Part shown: positions 6,256-12,468 of the stretch, piece by piece | Numbering within the stretch: the stretch's first letter is position 1 | Layout: each line of letters opens with the position of its first letter | Origin: Corynebacterium sp. | GTDB taxonomy: Bacteria; Actinomycetota; Actinomycetes; Mycobacteriales; Mycobacteriaceae | Length of the DNA: 13,561 bases | Reading direction: 5' to 3' | Assembly: GCF_030826625.1 (NCBI RefSeq) | Contig: NZ_JAPJNQ010000057.1 | Location: 1-13,561 of the forward strand | Program-made: the position numbers and the translations under genes | The notes under the pieces: generated by a model | The model's database searches: none | The model's input: the letters and a program-made list of their open reading frames with translations, nothing else | Told to the model about the DNA's origin: nothing

Positions 6256-7161
6256 GTGAATCACGCACACTCTTCTTCTGTTTTACTTGGTTTTCCCGCA
6301 ATGTCGCCGGCCGGGAAGTCCATTCGTGCTGGCCGCGAAACCGCCCCGGATTTCCCTCGGGAATGGTTCGAATTCACCAACCCAGACGATCCGGAACACG
6401 TATTTTCCGTCGACCTGACTTGGGTAGAATCCCACTACAGTTGCCGTTTTGGTACGCCGGAGTGCTTTGGCATTCGGGAAGGCATCACCGACGTGGCGTG
6501 CTGCACCCACGGGGCTTTTCTTGCGGACGAAACCGACCAGGACCAGCTTTTCGACGCCGTCGCCGAGATGCCCGCGAAGTATTGGCAATTGCGCCCGAAG
6601 AACACCGACGAACACCTTTCTGGAGTTGCGCCAGCTGGCGAGTTGGAGCCGTGGCTGGTTTGGGACGAGGAAGAAAACGACGATGGCGAGATGGAACCGT
6701 CATTGAAAACCCGTACGGTCGACGGCGGGTGTATTTTCGCAAATCGCCACGGTTGGGAAACTGGTGCAGGTTGCGCCCTGCACCAGTGGGCGATGGCGGA
6801 AGGTGAGGACTTAACCGTCGTCAAGCCGGAAGTGTGTTGGCAGGTGCCGATTCGTCGGCATGAGGATTACGAGACACGCACCGATGGCGTGGAAATTCTG
6901 CGCACGGTGATTGGCGAATAAGACCGACGCGCCTGGGGCAACGGGGGTGAAGATTTCGATTGGTGGTGTTCGTCAGCGCCACAATGCCACACCACGAACG
7001 AACCACTGTGGCAATCGCACCGGGAAGAGCTCACCGCCGTGATGGGAAAACGCAATTACGAGATCCTGGTGAATCACTGCCAGGTGCGCCAGCAAGCTCG
7101 CGAAGCAGGCGTGGAGCTTCCACAACATCCAGCCACCCGGCAGGCGCAGCGCGGAAACTAG
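6256..7161 (+). pseudogene. Rv0495c-like conserved protein, interrupted by an in-frame TAA
   Basis: Function not established; this is the conserved actinobacterial protein that lies divergent to ppx (M. tuberculosis Rv0495c, about 296 aa). The frame runs from GTG 6256 to TAA 6919-6921 (221 residues), then continues in the same frame with clearly protein-like sequence (DRRAWGNGGEDFDWWCSSAP...) to TAG 7159-7161. The total of 301 codons matches the family length. Cysteines at residues 63, 70, 82, 83, 159, 173 and 194 of the first part, including CRFGTPEC and ACCTHG, plus two in the part after the stop, suggest metal or Fe-S binding, which is inference. An ATG at 6301 (MSPAGKSIRAG) is an alternative start. 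The stop replaces what was probably Tyr or Phe. A nonsense mutation, a base-call error, or a functional 221-residue product are the options; the 3' part has not drifted, so the change is recent or wrong. Confidence 0.8.
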
Positions 7162-7168
7162 GCAGGGC

Positions 7169-7197
7169 GGCATCCGATCAAGTCCTGATTAGATGCC
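7169..7197. terminator. Hairpin between the convergent Rv0495c-like and regX3 genes
   Basis: GGCATC (7169-7174) pairs with GATGCC (7192-7197), and inside it ATCA (7177-7180) pairs with TGAT (7186-7189). It fills the 51-bp gap between two convergent stop codons. There is no T run on either side, so it may be only a weak bidirectional terminator. Confidence 0.4.
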
Positions 7198-7212
7198 AAA
7201 GTCAGCACCTGG

Positions 7213-7908
7213 TCAGGCGTCGAATTTATAGCCCAGCCCGCGCACGGTAACCACATGCGAAGGCCGTGACGGCTCCGGTTCGATCTTGGAGCGCAATCGT
7301 TTGACGTGAACGTCGATGGTTTTGGTATCTCCGATGTAGTCCGAGCCCCAAATCCGGTCAATCAGCTGCCCTCGGGTAAGCACACGGCCAGCGTTTTCCA
7401 GCAGGTACTCCAGCAAGTGGAATTCTTTCAGCGGCATCGGCACGGCTTCGCCGTCGACGTAGACGATATGCCGGCCGACATCCATGCGCACGCGCCCGCC
7501 TTCCAGAATATTCTCCGAATCACCGTCGGCTTCTGGTTCGCTGGGCTCGCCGCCACGGCGAAGGACGGCCCTGATGCGGGCAGTCAGTTCGCGAGCGGAG
7601 TACGGTTTCGTCACGTAGTCATCCGCACCGAGTTCGAGTCCAAGCACTTTGTCGATCTCCGAATCGCGTGCAGTGACCATAATGATCGGCACCTGCGACG
7701 TCACCCGGATCTTTTTGCATACCTCGGTGCCGGACATGCCGGGCAGCATAAGGTCGAGCAGCACAATATCAACGGGGTGGGACTGGAACGTCGACAAGGC
7801 ACTGGGGCCATCGGTAGCGACGAGCGTGTCGAAGCCTTCCTTGCGCAATAAGAATGCCAATGGGTCGGCCAGCGACTCTTCGTCTTCCACGATCAATACA
7901 GTAGCCAT
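7213..7908 (-). CDS. regX3: Two-component response regulator RegX3 (OmpR/PhoB family)
   Basis: RegX3 is the DNA-binding partner of SenX3; in mycobacteria it activates the phosphate-starvation response. The 232-residue protein has a receiver domain (1-120) with acidic pocket E8/D9/E10, phosphoacceptor D52 in LLDLMLPG, switch residues T78 and Y97, and K100 in TKPYS, followed by a winged-helix Trans_reg_C domain (about 135-230) with LKEFHLLEYLLENAGRVLTR, DVHVKRLRSKIE and TVRGLGYKF. I chose ATG 7908 (MATVLIVEDEESLADPL), which has AAAGGA about 9 nt upstream; an open frame reaches 8043 but that extension has no family resemblance. It is separated from senX3 by 103 bp, the same intergenic position that holds MIRU repeats in M. 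tuberculosis; no such repeat is present here. Confidence 0.96.
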   Translation of the reverse strand: MATVLIVEDEESLADPLAFLLRKEGFDTLVATDGPSALSTFQSHPVDIVLLDLMLPGMSGTEVCKKIRVTSQVPIIMVTARDSEIDKVLGLELGADDYVTKPYSARELTARIRAVLRRGGEPSEPEADGDSENILEGGRVRMDVGRHIVYVDGEAVPMPLKEFHLLEYLLENAGRVLTRGQLIDRIWGSDYIGDTKTIDVHVKRLRSKIEPEPSRPSHVVTVRGLGYKFDA

Positions 7909-7975
7909 AGGGCTGGATCCTTTTGTCGTTGTGTTTTGGTGCATCCGGTGCGAGCCAGTCCTGCGTAACGCCGTG

Positions 7976-7992
7976 ACCATGCAAAACATGGT
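7976..7992 (-). other. Hairpin in the senX3-regX3 intergenic region
   Basis: ACCATG (7976-7981) and CATGGT (7987-7992) form a perfect 6-bp stem around a 5-nt loop, just after the senX3 stop and about 68 nt before the regX3 start. It could set the senX3:regX3 ratio by partial termination or mRNA processing; that is inference. Confidence 0.4.
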
Positions 7993-8011
7993 TGCGGTCG
8001 CAGGGCTAATT

Positions 8012-9457
8012 CTATAGCACGCCCCGTTCACTGTCATGATCACGATATCGCGGCAATGCCAGAGTGAAGGTCGTGCCTTCGCCGAGCTCTGAACGCAAAC
8101 TGATATTGCCGCCGTGATTCGCGACTACATGTTTAACAATCGCCAAACCCAATCCGGTACCACCGGTCTGGCGGGAACGTGCCTTATCTACCCGGAAAAA
8201 GCGCTCGAAGACCCTTTCTTGGTCGTCTTCTGCAATACCAATCCCCTGGTCAGCCACGTAGATGCGCACTTCTTCTGCTGATACGGCCTCATAGCTGACG
8301 GTCACCGGGGTCGCGTCGGGTGAATAATTGATCGCGTTGGAGACCAAGTTCGAGACAGCGGTCACCAGCAAATTCCGGTTTCCGACGACGAACAATTCCG
8401 ATCTCGCTTGCGCGGTGCTTGTCGACGCGACAGCATCACCCTTGCCCCCGACCAGGGCGCGCAATTCAATTCCGTGATTCTCCGCAGCCATCTGATTGCG
8501 CACGATCGCAGCGCTGACCACATCATCCACCGAGACCGGCTCAATCTCCGGCAGCGCTTCAGCGCCTTGCAACTTGGATAAGGAGATCAGCTCGTGGACC
8601 ATATCGGCCATGCGATTGGCCTCACGCTGCAGCTGCTTACCAAAATGTTCGACGTGTTCGGGATCATCCGGCGATCCCAACAAAGCCTCAGCCAGCAGAG
8701 CCATACCTCCAACAGGCGTCTTTAGCTCATGGGACACGTTGGCGACGAAATCCCGACGCGCCGATTCCATGCGCACGTTTTCGGACTCATCGGTGCCGTA
8801 GACGATCACGAACCTATCGTCGACAAGCGTCAGAGGCTTCACCAGCGCACGCACGTTTGAAATCCGGTTCCCGGTACGACGTTTCGGGATTTCCAGTTCG
8901 AGCACCCGATTTTCTTTTTCTTCGTCGTCAAACACGCTGGCAGCCACCCGCCACACTTGCTGGTCGACGGTGCGGGCATGCACCAGGGCCATGTCGTGGG
9001 CCGGAGCATTCGACAGCATGACATCTCCGTTGCGATCCAAAACCACGATACCTGTGGGCGAGCTCTGGATCACCAGGTGCAACATTTGGCCGACGGTGAC
9101 AACCTGGTTTGATTCCATGGTTTTTCTCCGCTGCGACTGCCCAGGACGCAAGTCGTGCCGGGCACCATCATTCGCACTAGCGGGATTGCCATTATGGGTG
9201 TCACTGTGGACGCCACTGTGGACGCCCCGATGAACGTCACTGTGGACGCCCCGATGAACGTCACTGTGGACGTCATCGCGGCTATCTTCCCAATGACCCG
9301 CCCCCATCGCAACGGCCCCCACCGCAGCGCGTCCGCCGCGTTTAACACGCCCGCGGGGCCGCGTCGCACGCAACACTGCGACCCCCACAGCAACGACCGC
9401 CGCGATGACCAGCACCGTCACCACGACGGTGAGAGCAACAATCTGCGTCGTCGTCAC
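8012..9457 (-). CDS. senX3: Sensor histidine kinase SenX3 with a His-repeat linker insertion
   Basis: SenX3 autophosphorylates and passes phosphate to RegX3 in response to phosphate supply. The 481-residue protein has one N-terminal membrane segment (about 5-30), a basic and then low-complexity linker (31-115), a PAS-like domain (about 119-225), a HisKA domain with H243 in VSHELKTPVGGM, and an ATPase domain with the N box (NLVSNAINYSP, 370-380), G1 (DQGIGI, 403-408) and G2 (GGTGLGLAIVKHV, 432-444). M. tuberculosis SenX3 is about 410 aa; most of the excess is the linker, which carries seven His at exact 4-residue spacing (H64 to H88). The GTG at 9457 is 5 bp past gpmA and has no good SD, suggesting coupling. 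An internal ATG at 9118 (M114) has GGAG 7 nt upstream and would give a kinase without the membrane anchor. Confidence 0.95.
   Translation of the reverse strand: MTTTQIVALTVVVTVLVIAAVVAVGVAVLRATRPRGRVKRGGRAAVGAVAMGAGHWEDSRDDVHSDVHRGVHSDVHRGVHSGVHSDTHNGNPASANDGARHDLRPGQSQRRKTMESNQVVTVGQMLHLVIQSSPTGIVVLDRNGDVMLSNAPAHDMALVHARTVDQQVWRVAASVFDDEEKENRVLELEIPKRRTGNRISNVRALVKPLTLVDDRFVIVYGTDESENVRMESARRDFVANVSHELKTPVGGMALLAEALLGSPDDPEHVEHFGKQLQREANRMADMVHELISLSKLQGAEALPEIEPVSVDDVVSAAIVRNQMAAENHGIELRALVGGKGDAVASTSTAQARSELFVVGNRNLLVTAVSNLVSNAINYSPDATPVTVSYEAVSAEEVRIYVADQGIGIAEDDQERVFERFFRVDKARSRQTGGTGLGLAIVKHVVANHGGNISLRSELGEGTTFTLALPRYRDHDSERGVL
9126..9129 (-). promoter_or_regulatory. Internal Shine-Dalgarno (GGAG) before Met114 of senX3
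   Basis: On the minus strand GGAG (9129-9126) is followed by a 7-nt spacer and ATG (9118-9116), an ideal layout for translation initiation inside senX3. The annotated GTG start lacks a comparable site. Confidence 0.4.
9191..9274. repeat. 12/24-bp tandem repeat inside senX3 encoding VHxx units
   Basis: The region encodes seven DVHS/DVHR/GVHS/GVHR/DTHN-type tetrapeptides (residues 62-89). Two identical 24-bp units lie at 9221-9244 and 9245-9268 (each begins GACGCCCCGATGAAC). Units are in-frame, so copy number can vary without breaking the kinase. Confidence 0.85.
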
Positions 9458-9462
9458 GTGTA

Positions 9463-10353
9463 CTACTTTGCTGCGCCAGCTTCGCCGCTAGCCTGCCCCT
9501 GGTTGGCCACGGCGGCGGCACCGGCTTCGGCTGCCTCTGGGTCAAGGTAACGCCCACCAGGGTTGGCGATGGTGCCATCGGCGGCGAACTCGTAAACCAA
9601 TGGCATGCCGGTCGGGATGTTTAGGCCGGCGATGTCTTCGTCAGAGATCTGGTCGAGATGTTTGACCAGCGCGCGCAGCGAGTTGCCGTGTGCGGCCAGC
9701 AGAACGGTTTGTCCCGCACGCAGGCGTGGCAAGATCTCGGCTTCGAAATACGGAATCGCACGGGCAACGACGTCTTTCAGGCATTCGGTGCGCGGCGGGT
9801 TCTCCACGTCGGCATAGCGCGGATCACCAGCTTGGGAGTACTGGGAGTCGTCGGCAAGCTCTGGCGGTGGAGTGTCGTAGGAACGACGCCACGACATGAA
9901 CTGATCTTCGCCGTACTTATCGCGAGTTTCCGCCTTGTTCAACCCCTGCAGGGCACCGTAGTGGCGCTCGTTGATGCGCCAGTTGCGGACAACCGGGATC
10001 CAATGGCGATCAGCCGCCGACAGCGCAATGTTCGCCGAACGGATCGCACGACGCAGCAACGAGGTGTAGACAACCTCGGGTTTCAGTCCGGCAGCAGCGA
10101 TCAGCTCGCCGGCCCGGCGCGCTTCGTTCTCTCCGCGGGCGGTCAGATCCACATCCACCCAGCCGGTGAACTGGTTGGATTCGTTCCAGGTGGATTGGCC
10201 GTGGCGCAGCAAGATGAGCTTGCCGTTGCCGGCGTCATTGCCGCGTGCCGACGCGTTCGCCCCGTTTGGTGCGCTCGGTGCGATGTCAAAATGCGGGTCG
10301 GAATTCGGGTCAGTATTAGAAGCAGAATTAGATCCAGTCATGCCTTCTAGCAT
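9463..10353 (-). CDS. gpmA: 2,3-bisphosphoglycerate-dependent phosphoglycerate mutase
   Basis: GpmA interconverts 3- and 2-phosphoglycerate in glycolysis through a phosphohistidine intermediate. Key elements are LLRHGQSTWN with catalytic H51, FTGWVDVDLT, RR at 101-102, the acid/base E129 in INERHYGALQGLNK, RR at 156-157 and the second catalytic His in AAHGNSLRALVKHL (H222). The C terminus ends in an Ala/Gly-rich tail. Compared with corynebacterial enzymes that start almost at GKLILLRHG, this one has about 43 extra N-terminal residues rich in Ser, Asn, Asp and Gly. ATG 10353 or ATG 10341 (MTGSN) may be the start; neither has a well-spaced SD. mshA ends 15 bp upstream and senX3 begins 5 bp downstream, so the three form one operon, the standard arrangement. 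Confidence 0.95.
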   Translation of the reverse strand: MLEGMTGSNSASNTDPNSDPHFDIAPSAPNGANASARGNDAGNGKLILLRHGQSTWNESNQFTGWVDVDLTARGENEARRAGELIAAAGLKPEVVYTSLLRRAIRSANIALSAADRHWIPVVRNWRINERHYGALQGLNKAETRDKYGEDQFMSWRRSYDTPPPELADDSQYSQAGDPRYADVENPPRTECLKDVVARAIPYFEAEILPRLRAGQTVLLAAHGNSLRALVKHLDQISDEDIAGLNIPTGMPLVYEFAADGTIANPGGRYLDPEAAEAGAAAVANQGQASGEAGAAK

Positions 10354-10368
10354 GCCACGGACAACCCA

Positions 10369-11688
10369 CTAATTGCCGCTGGCTTGCCGATTCCGCAGCC
10401 CGGATACACCGTCAGTACTCGCAATCGCATCCTGAAATACCCCCACTAGCCGGTCGGCAGCCGCCGCCCACGAAAACTGCGCAGCATGACCCACCGCGGC
10501 CTGCCCCATCTGGACGCGGCGTTCGTCGTCGTCCAGCAAATCTGCCAACGCATCGGCCCAGTCGGCGGGGTCGTGCCCGTCGACAAGCACACCCGTCTGC
10601 CCATCTGCAACGGCAATCGGCAGGCCACCGACCCGCGCGGCCACCACCGGGGTGCCGCAAGCCTGCGCCTCCATGGGAACGAGCCCGAATGATTCGTTGT
10701 AACTCGGCACCGCAATCAGGTCGGCAGCTTGATACACCGCCACCAGCTCCTCCGGCGGACGGGTATCGATGAACCGGATGCACTTGCCAACGCCCAGTTC
10801 ACGGGCAAGATTGTGGTAATGATCCGGGCTGGCTGCGCTTCCCGACGGGCCACCGCAGATCACCACTCGCAGGCACCGGTCAGGCTCGCGGCGGAAGAGC
10901 TCGGCGGTAGCGCGGATGAGCACCTCGGGGCCTTTGAATTTCTGGAGCCGGCCGACGAAAGCCACGACCTTGGTGTGTAGTGGGATGCCCAATTCGCGTC
11001 GGGAGCGCTCGGTGTTGCGGTCTGTGCCCGGGGTAAACAGTTCTAGGTCGGCACCTGGCGGGACCACCACGATCTTGGATGGTTCGGCATCATAATGGCC
11101 GATGAGGTCGCGGGCTTCTTCGTCGGTGTTGACGACGAGAGTGTCGGCGTTGTCGACGAGCTGTTGTTCGCAGATGCGGCGGGCCTCGGATTCAGCGGTG
11201 TCGTCGGCCGAACGGTAGGCGTTTTTCACCGCCGCGAGGGTGTGGGCGGTGTGGACGAGGCTGATGCCCCACAGGTCGCGCAGCAACCAGCCAACCTGGC
11301 CGGAGAGCCAATAGTGGGAGTGGATGGCATCGTACGGTGCGTGGCAGGGAGCGTAGCCAGTACGGGATTCCTGCTGGGCCCCCGATTGGGATTCCTTGTT
11401 GACGAACTGCACGATGCCCCCGGTGAAAGCAACGAGCTGCGTCGGCAACGATTCTTTTTCCAGCCCGACATAAGGGCCCGCGATGATGTTGATAACGCGG
11501 AGATTATCGGCAAGCTGCATGACCTCCGGCTGGGAGGATCGGGTGGCGCGGGTGAAGATATCGACGCCAATGCCCTGTTTCGCGAGCTGGCGGGCAATAT
11601 TTAAGACGTAGACGTTCATGCCCCCGGCATCGCCGATTCCCGGCTGCTCGATGGGTGAGGTGTGCATAGAGATCATGGCGATGCGCAT
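10369..11688 (-). CDS. mshA: D-inositol-3-phosphate glycosyltransferase MshA (mycothiol biosynthesis)
   Basis: MshA is a GT-B fold, GT4-family enzyme that transfers GlcNAc from UDP-GlcNAc to 1-L-myo-inositol-1-phosphate, the first step to mycothiol. The 439-residue protein starts with MISMHTSP (H9) and GDAGGMNVY, has IHSHYWLSGQVGWLLRDLW (122-140) and HTAHTLAAVKN (146-156), and carries the donor-site residues R247 and K252 (GRLQKFKGPE) and the E-x7-E motif E332/E340 (NESFGLVPME). These four are offset by exactly 16 from the positions I recall for C. glutamicum MshA, which fits a 16-residue insertion around residues 98-117 (a Gln/Ser/Cys-containing loop before YDAIHSHYW). ATG 11688 has AGGA 8 nt upstream. 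It is the first gene of the minus-strand operon mshA-gpmA-senX3-regX3. Confidence 0.97.
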   Translation of the reverse strand: MRIAMISMHTSPIEQPGIGDAGGMNVYVLNIARQLAKQGIGVDIFTRATRSSQPEVMQLADNLRVINIIAGPYVGLEKESLPTQLVAFTGGIVQFVNKESQSGAQQESRTGYAPCHAPYDAIHSHYWLSGQVGWLLRDLWGISLVHTAHTLAAVKNAYRSADDTAESEARRICEQQLVDNADTLVVNTDEEARDLIGHYDAEPSKIVVVPPGADLELFTPGTDRNTERSRRELGIPLHTKVVAFVGRLQKFKGPEVLIRATAELFRREPDRCLRVVICGGPSGSAASPDHYHNLARELGVGKCIRFIDTRPPEELVAVYQAADLIAVPSYNESFGLVPMEAQACGTPVVAARVGGLPIAVADGQTGVLVDGHDPADWADALADLLDDDERRVQMGQAAVGHAAQFSWAAAADRLVGVFQDAIASTDGVSGLRNRQASGN

Positions 11689-11985
11689 ACTTGCATCCTA
11701 AAGATACTGGCATGCTGCAGCAGAACCGGAGCTTATATAGGTCGCGATCTAGAACGATAAGCCCAGCGTGACCGCTAGACCTCGCGCGAAAAAACTTGCC
11801 ATGTGCGCACGAAACGCCGCATTTTTCTGTTACCCCTGGCATGCGGAGTGCATCGACATGCTGCTCGCCAGAATACGAACCTCAACTAAATGAACGCCAC
11901 AGCCCTTCACATCCTGTTTTAGGACAGCCCAGATTCCCATCTATTCCAGCGGAACAAAACCTGGGACACTCCACCTGCCGGGTTT
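11689..11985. other. Intergenic region upstream of mshA, entry into the A+T-rich accessory segment
   Basis: The left part should hold the mshA promoter. To the right no protein-like frame with a ribosome binding site is found, except that the frame of the kinase-like fragment stays open back to 11923 without a good start. A perfect 8-bp palindrome GTGCGCAC lies at 11803-11810. Confidence 0.5.
11734..11739 (-). promoter_or_regulatory. Candidate -10 box (TATATA) for the mshA operon
   Basis: On the minus strand CTATATAAG lies about 45 nt before the mshA start and fits the TAnnnT corynebacterial -10 pattern. A matching -35 is not clear (CTTATC about 16 bp upstream is the nearest candidate). Confidence 0.3.
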
Positions 11986-12285
11986 GTGCCTCTTCAAGAA
12001 TTCGCACAGAATCTAAGTACAGAATTCCTCGACATTATCTGCTCAAAAGTAGAGTCGCTTATCAAAACCATCGCAAACTCAGGCGTACAGTGGATAGACG
12101 TATCTCCCTCAAACATTCTCATCAACAACAAACTAGAGATTAAAGCCATAGATTTCGAAATCATTAGTGATGAACGGGGGACCAGCTATTATGGTCTCCA
12201 TCCAGTCTTTCAAGAGCAAGCTCCTACCCCAAGAGAATTAGCGAGCTTATTGCGCGGAAGTCTATCGGCACTGATCCAAAATTAA
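11986..12285 (+). CDS. Kinase-like domain fragment, resembling the kinase part of class III/IV lanthipeptide synthetases
   Basis: From a GTG at 11986 this frame encodes 99 residues; it stays open back to 11923 after a TAG. It contains WIDVSPSNILINN (residues about 36-48), which matches the catalytic loop (D...N) of protein-kinase-fold enzymes, and KAIDFE (about 53-58), the metal-binding DFG equivalent written DFE. D-x-SPxN together with IDFE is the style of LanKC/LanL kinase domains and some aminoglycoside-kinase-like proteins. The N-lobe with its glycine loop and Lys, and everything beyond the activation-loop region, is missing, so this is probably the remnant of a larger gene. No SD precedes the GTG. 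The base composition is A+T rich, as in the transporter that follows, unlike the core genes to the left. The lanthipeptide link is inference. Confidence 0.5.
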   Translation: MPLQEFAQNLSTEFLDIICSKVESLIKTIANSGVQWIDVSPSNILINNKLEIKAIDFEIISDERGTSYYGLHPVFQEQAPTPRELASLLRGSLSALIQN

Positions 12286-12298
12286 TGACATAGCACCT

Positions 12299-12332
12299 GG
12301 AGCACATCATGTTCACATTACTGCATCAATAG
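12299..12332 (+). other. Micro-ORF MFTLLHQ with a strong Shine-Dalgarno, upstream of the transporter
   Basis: GGAG (12299-12302), a 6-nt spacer and ATG 12309 precede the codons for MFTLLHQ and a TAG at 12330-12332. It lies about 135 bp ahead of the transporter start, with hairpins between. The layout resembles leader peptides that control efflux genes by attenuation, but seven codons can arise by chance. Confidence 0.3.
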
Positions 12333-12347
12333 ATCTCATTTGACACA

Positions 12348-12380
12348 CCGCAAGTTGCGGCGGGTCAAGAGGTTGACCCG
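12348..12380. promoter_or_regulatory. Two abutting perfect palindromes before the transporter gene
   Basis: CCGCAA-G-TTGCGG (12348-12360) is followed without gap by CGGGTCAA (12361-12368), GAGG and TTGACCCG (12373-12380). They could be operators or RNA hairpins in a leader. A consensus-like TTGACA starts at 12340, just left of them. Confidence 0.5.
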
Positions 12381-12415
12381 TGAGAATTACCCATTTCGGA
12401 ATTCCAACGCTGGGT

Positions 12416-12432
12416 TCATGCTGCGCGCATGA
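12416..12432. promoter_or_regulatory. Third inverted repeat in the transporter leader
   Basis: TCATGC (12416-12421) and GCATGA (12427-12432) flank a 5-nt loop, 36 nt before the transporter ATG. With the two palindromes to its left it makes the leader strongly structured. Confidence 0.4.
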
Positions 12433-12468
12433 GCTTTCAGTCGCGGTTGCCAAAGATTGAGAGACACG

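Noticed and set aside
6246..6806. Alternative plus-strand frame of 186 codons overlapping the Rv0495c-like gene
   Set aside because: It is a frame shadow; the Cys-rich frame continues consistently past its end to 7161.
7909..8043. Extended regX3 start giving 276 residues
   Set aside because: The extra 45 residues do not resemble the family, and ATG 7908 gives the standard receiver N terminus with a ribosome binding site.
9191..9274. CRISPR-like array
   Set aside because: Repeats abut without spacers and lie in frame inside senX3; the same applies to 4631-4695.
12340..12440. A tRNA gene or T-box leader suggested by stacked hairpins and a GGTTCA sequence
   Set aside because: No acceptor stem closes the region, no proper T-loop or anticodon arm, and no T-box consensus.
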